Below, one piece after another: positions 5,295 through 5,780 of a DNA stretch of 5,780 bases (its first letter is position 1; each line of letters opens with the position of its first letter). Below the pieces are notes generated by a model. That model made no database searches and was not told the origin of the DNA. It was given only the letters and a program-made list of their open reading frames with translations. Origin of the DNA: Dehalococcoidia bacterium. Lineage in GTDB: Bacteria; Chloroflexota; Dehalococcoidia; SZUA-161. The stretch spans positions 202,705-208,484 of the forward strand of contig CP070819.1 of assembly GCA_020344295.1 (NCBI GenBank). Reading direction: 5' to 3'. A program made the translations under genes and the position numbers.

Positions 5295-5300
5295 CCTCCC
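5295..5300 (-). promoter_or_regulatory. Ribosome binding site for the GTG start at 5285
   Basis: GGGAGG on the minus strand, nine bases before GTG at 5283-5285. The alternative GTG at 5309 has no comparable sequence ahead of it and lies only about 20 bases from the predicted transcription start. Confidence 0.5.
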
Positions 5301-5333
5301 AATACGCACTGTTGGATAACAACGTGTGCCAGC

Positions 5334-5362
5334 ATTCTACCCCCCGTGGAAACACAGGTCAA
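5334..5362 (-). promoter_or_regulatory. Promoter for the minus-strand unit beginning at 5285
   Basis: On the minus strand TTGACC (5357-5362) and TAGAAT (5334-5339) are separated by exactly 17 bases, each hexamer matching the sigma-70 consensus at five of six positions. The spacer contains a run of six G. It drives the 5013-5285, DUF3795 and DinB-fold genes, and probably the broken gene beyond. Confidence 0.6.
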
Positions 5363-5466
5363 CGCCAGCGCAGAATCATGAGGTTGGAACTCTATCATGG
5401 AAGCGACTGAAGATTCTGAGCCTCTTGAAGGGGAGAAATCCAACGATTTAAACATATGCAAAGATT

Positions 5467-5780
5467 CTACTGCTCTGCCCTAACCCACAGTCTCGTGCCA
5501 TCGGTGATGAGCTCGATAGTGCCGTGTTTTGAAGTAATGTAGAGGTTGTCCTCGCCTACCGCCTCCTCCAGTCTCTCTACCACCTCCGGCGCGGGATGCC
5601 CAAACTCGTTGTCCGCGCTCACCGAGATAACCGCCACTTGGGGATCGACCGCAATGAGGCCTAAAAGTAGAACGATAAGGTGTGAGCGATACGTCTCCAG
5701 CCACCCCATAGCTACACCAACGGGTATCTCTGCAGTTACGATTATCTACAGCTTGATAACATATCTAAAACGGTATCCGC
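5467..5780 (-). pseudogene. Decayed ComEC-like metallo-beta-lactamase fold hydrolase, C-terminal part
   Basis: The minus-strand frame ending at 5467 has the C-terminal signature of ComEC/Rec2-type metallo-hydrolases: 'AVDPQVAVISV', 'ADNEFGHPAPEVVERL', 'HGTIELITDG'. Upstream in the same frame, 'VTAEIPVGVAMGWLET' corresponds to the family's 'LTGD(I)xxEAExxLL' strand-helix, with Thr-Gly-Asp changed to Thr-Ala-Glu. The 'LKVxHHGSxxSTS' metal-binding stretch that should follow is absent: 'HLIVLLLG' leads straight into 'LIAVDPQ', as after a deletion of 10-15 codons. Still further upstream a TAG at 5746-5748 interrupts the frame, while residues beyond it ('YRFRYVIKL') still resemble the preceding strand. 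With its metal ligands lost and a stop inside, it should be inactive. An alternative ATG at 5707-5709 would give an 80-residue fragment only. The gene continues past the right edge. Confidence 0.65.

Noticed and set aside
5168..5461. Minus-strand 97-residue ORF in another frame over the 5' end of the 5013-5285 gene
   Set aside because: The promoter at 5334-5362 lies inside it and it lacks a ribosome binding site. The Ser/Cys-rich product has no recognisable pattern.

Overview
The window looks like a piece of an anaerobic bacterial genome of roughly balanced base composition. The evidence is strong AGGAGG-type ribosome binding sites, sigma-70-like promoters with 17-base spacers, and iron-sulfur or zinc cysteine-rich proteins. 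The set of families (an unusual radical SAM enzyme, a DUF3795 protein, a DinB/maleylpyruvate-isomerase-fold protein, a V4R/ATC-hydrolase-like Cys-rich protein, a ComEC-type metallo-beta-lactamase remnant) reminds me of uncultured Chloroflexota (Dehalococcoidia-like). That assignment is a low-confidence impression from memory, not something the bases prove.

Layout, left to right. At 1-61 (minus) is the N-terminus of a second radical SAM protein resembling the AhbC/NirJ-type start; it runs off the left edge. Positions 62-519 are a divergent regulatory region with candidate promoters in both directions and, on the plus strand, a roughly 210-base leader with successive hairpins. This leads into an intact 441-residue radical SAM enzyme (520-1845, plus) with non-canonical cysteine spacing. 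Every later gene is on the minus strand. A transcription unit driven by a near-consensus promoter at 3012-3040 carries a Cys-rich V4R/ATC-hydrolase-like protein (2338-2898) and an antibiotic-biosynthesis-monooxygenase (ABM) domain protein (1979-2287), which converges on the radical SAM gene.

From about 3047 to 3776 the locus is eroded. A plus-strand remnant of a radical SAM paralogue (same reading frame, about three quarters of bases identical over 72 positions to 1522-1593) lies beside a minus-strand gene of about 205 codons split by one in-frame TAG. A second minus-strand unit starts at a good promoter (5334-5362) and carries a small unrecognised protein (5013-5285), a DUF3795/zinc-ribbon protein (4519-4968), a DinB-fold protein (3908-4450), possibly a 25-codon ORF, and then the broken gene. 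At the right edge is a decayed minus-strand ComEC-like metallo-hydrolase whose metal-binding HHGS stretch is missing.

No pathway can be proven. The most coherent reading is that two divergent radical SAM genes flank a structured control region, with small Cys-rich and small-molecule-handling proteins alongside, in a neighbourhood that is losing genes. No RNA genes, insertion sequences or CRISPR repeats were seen.
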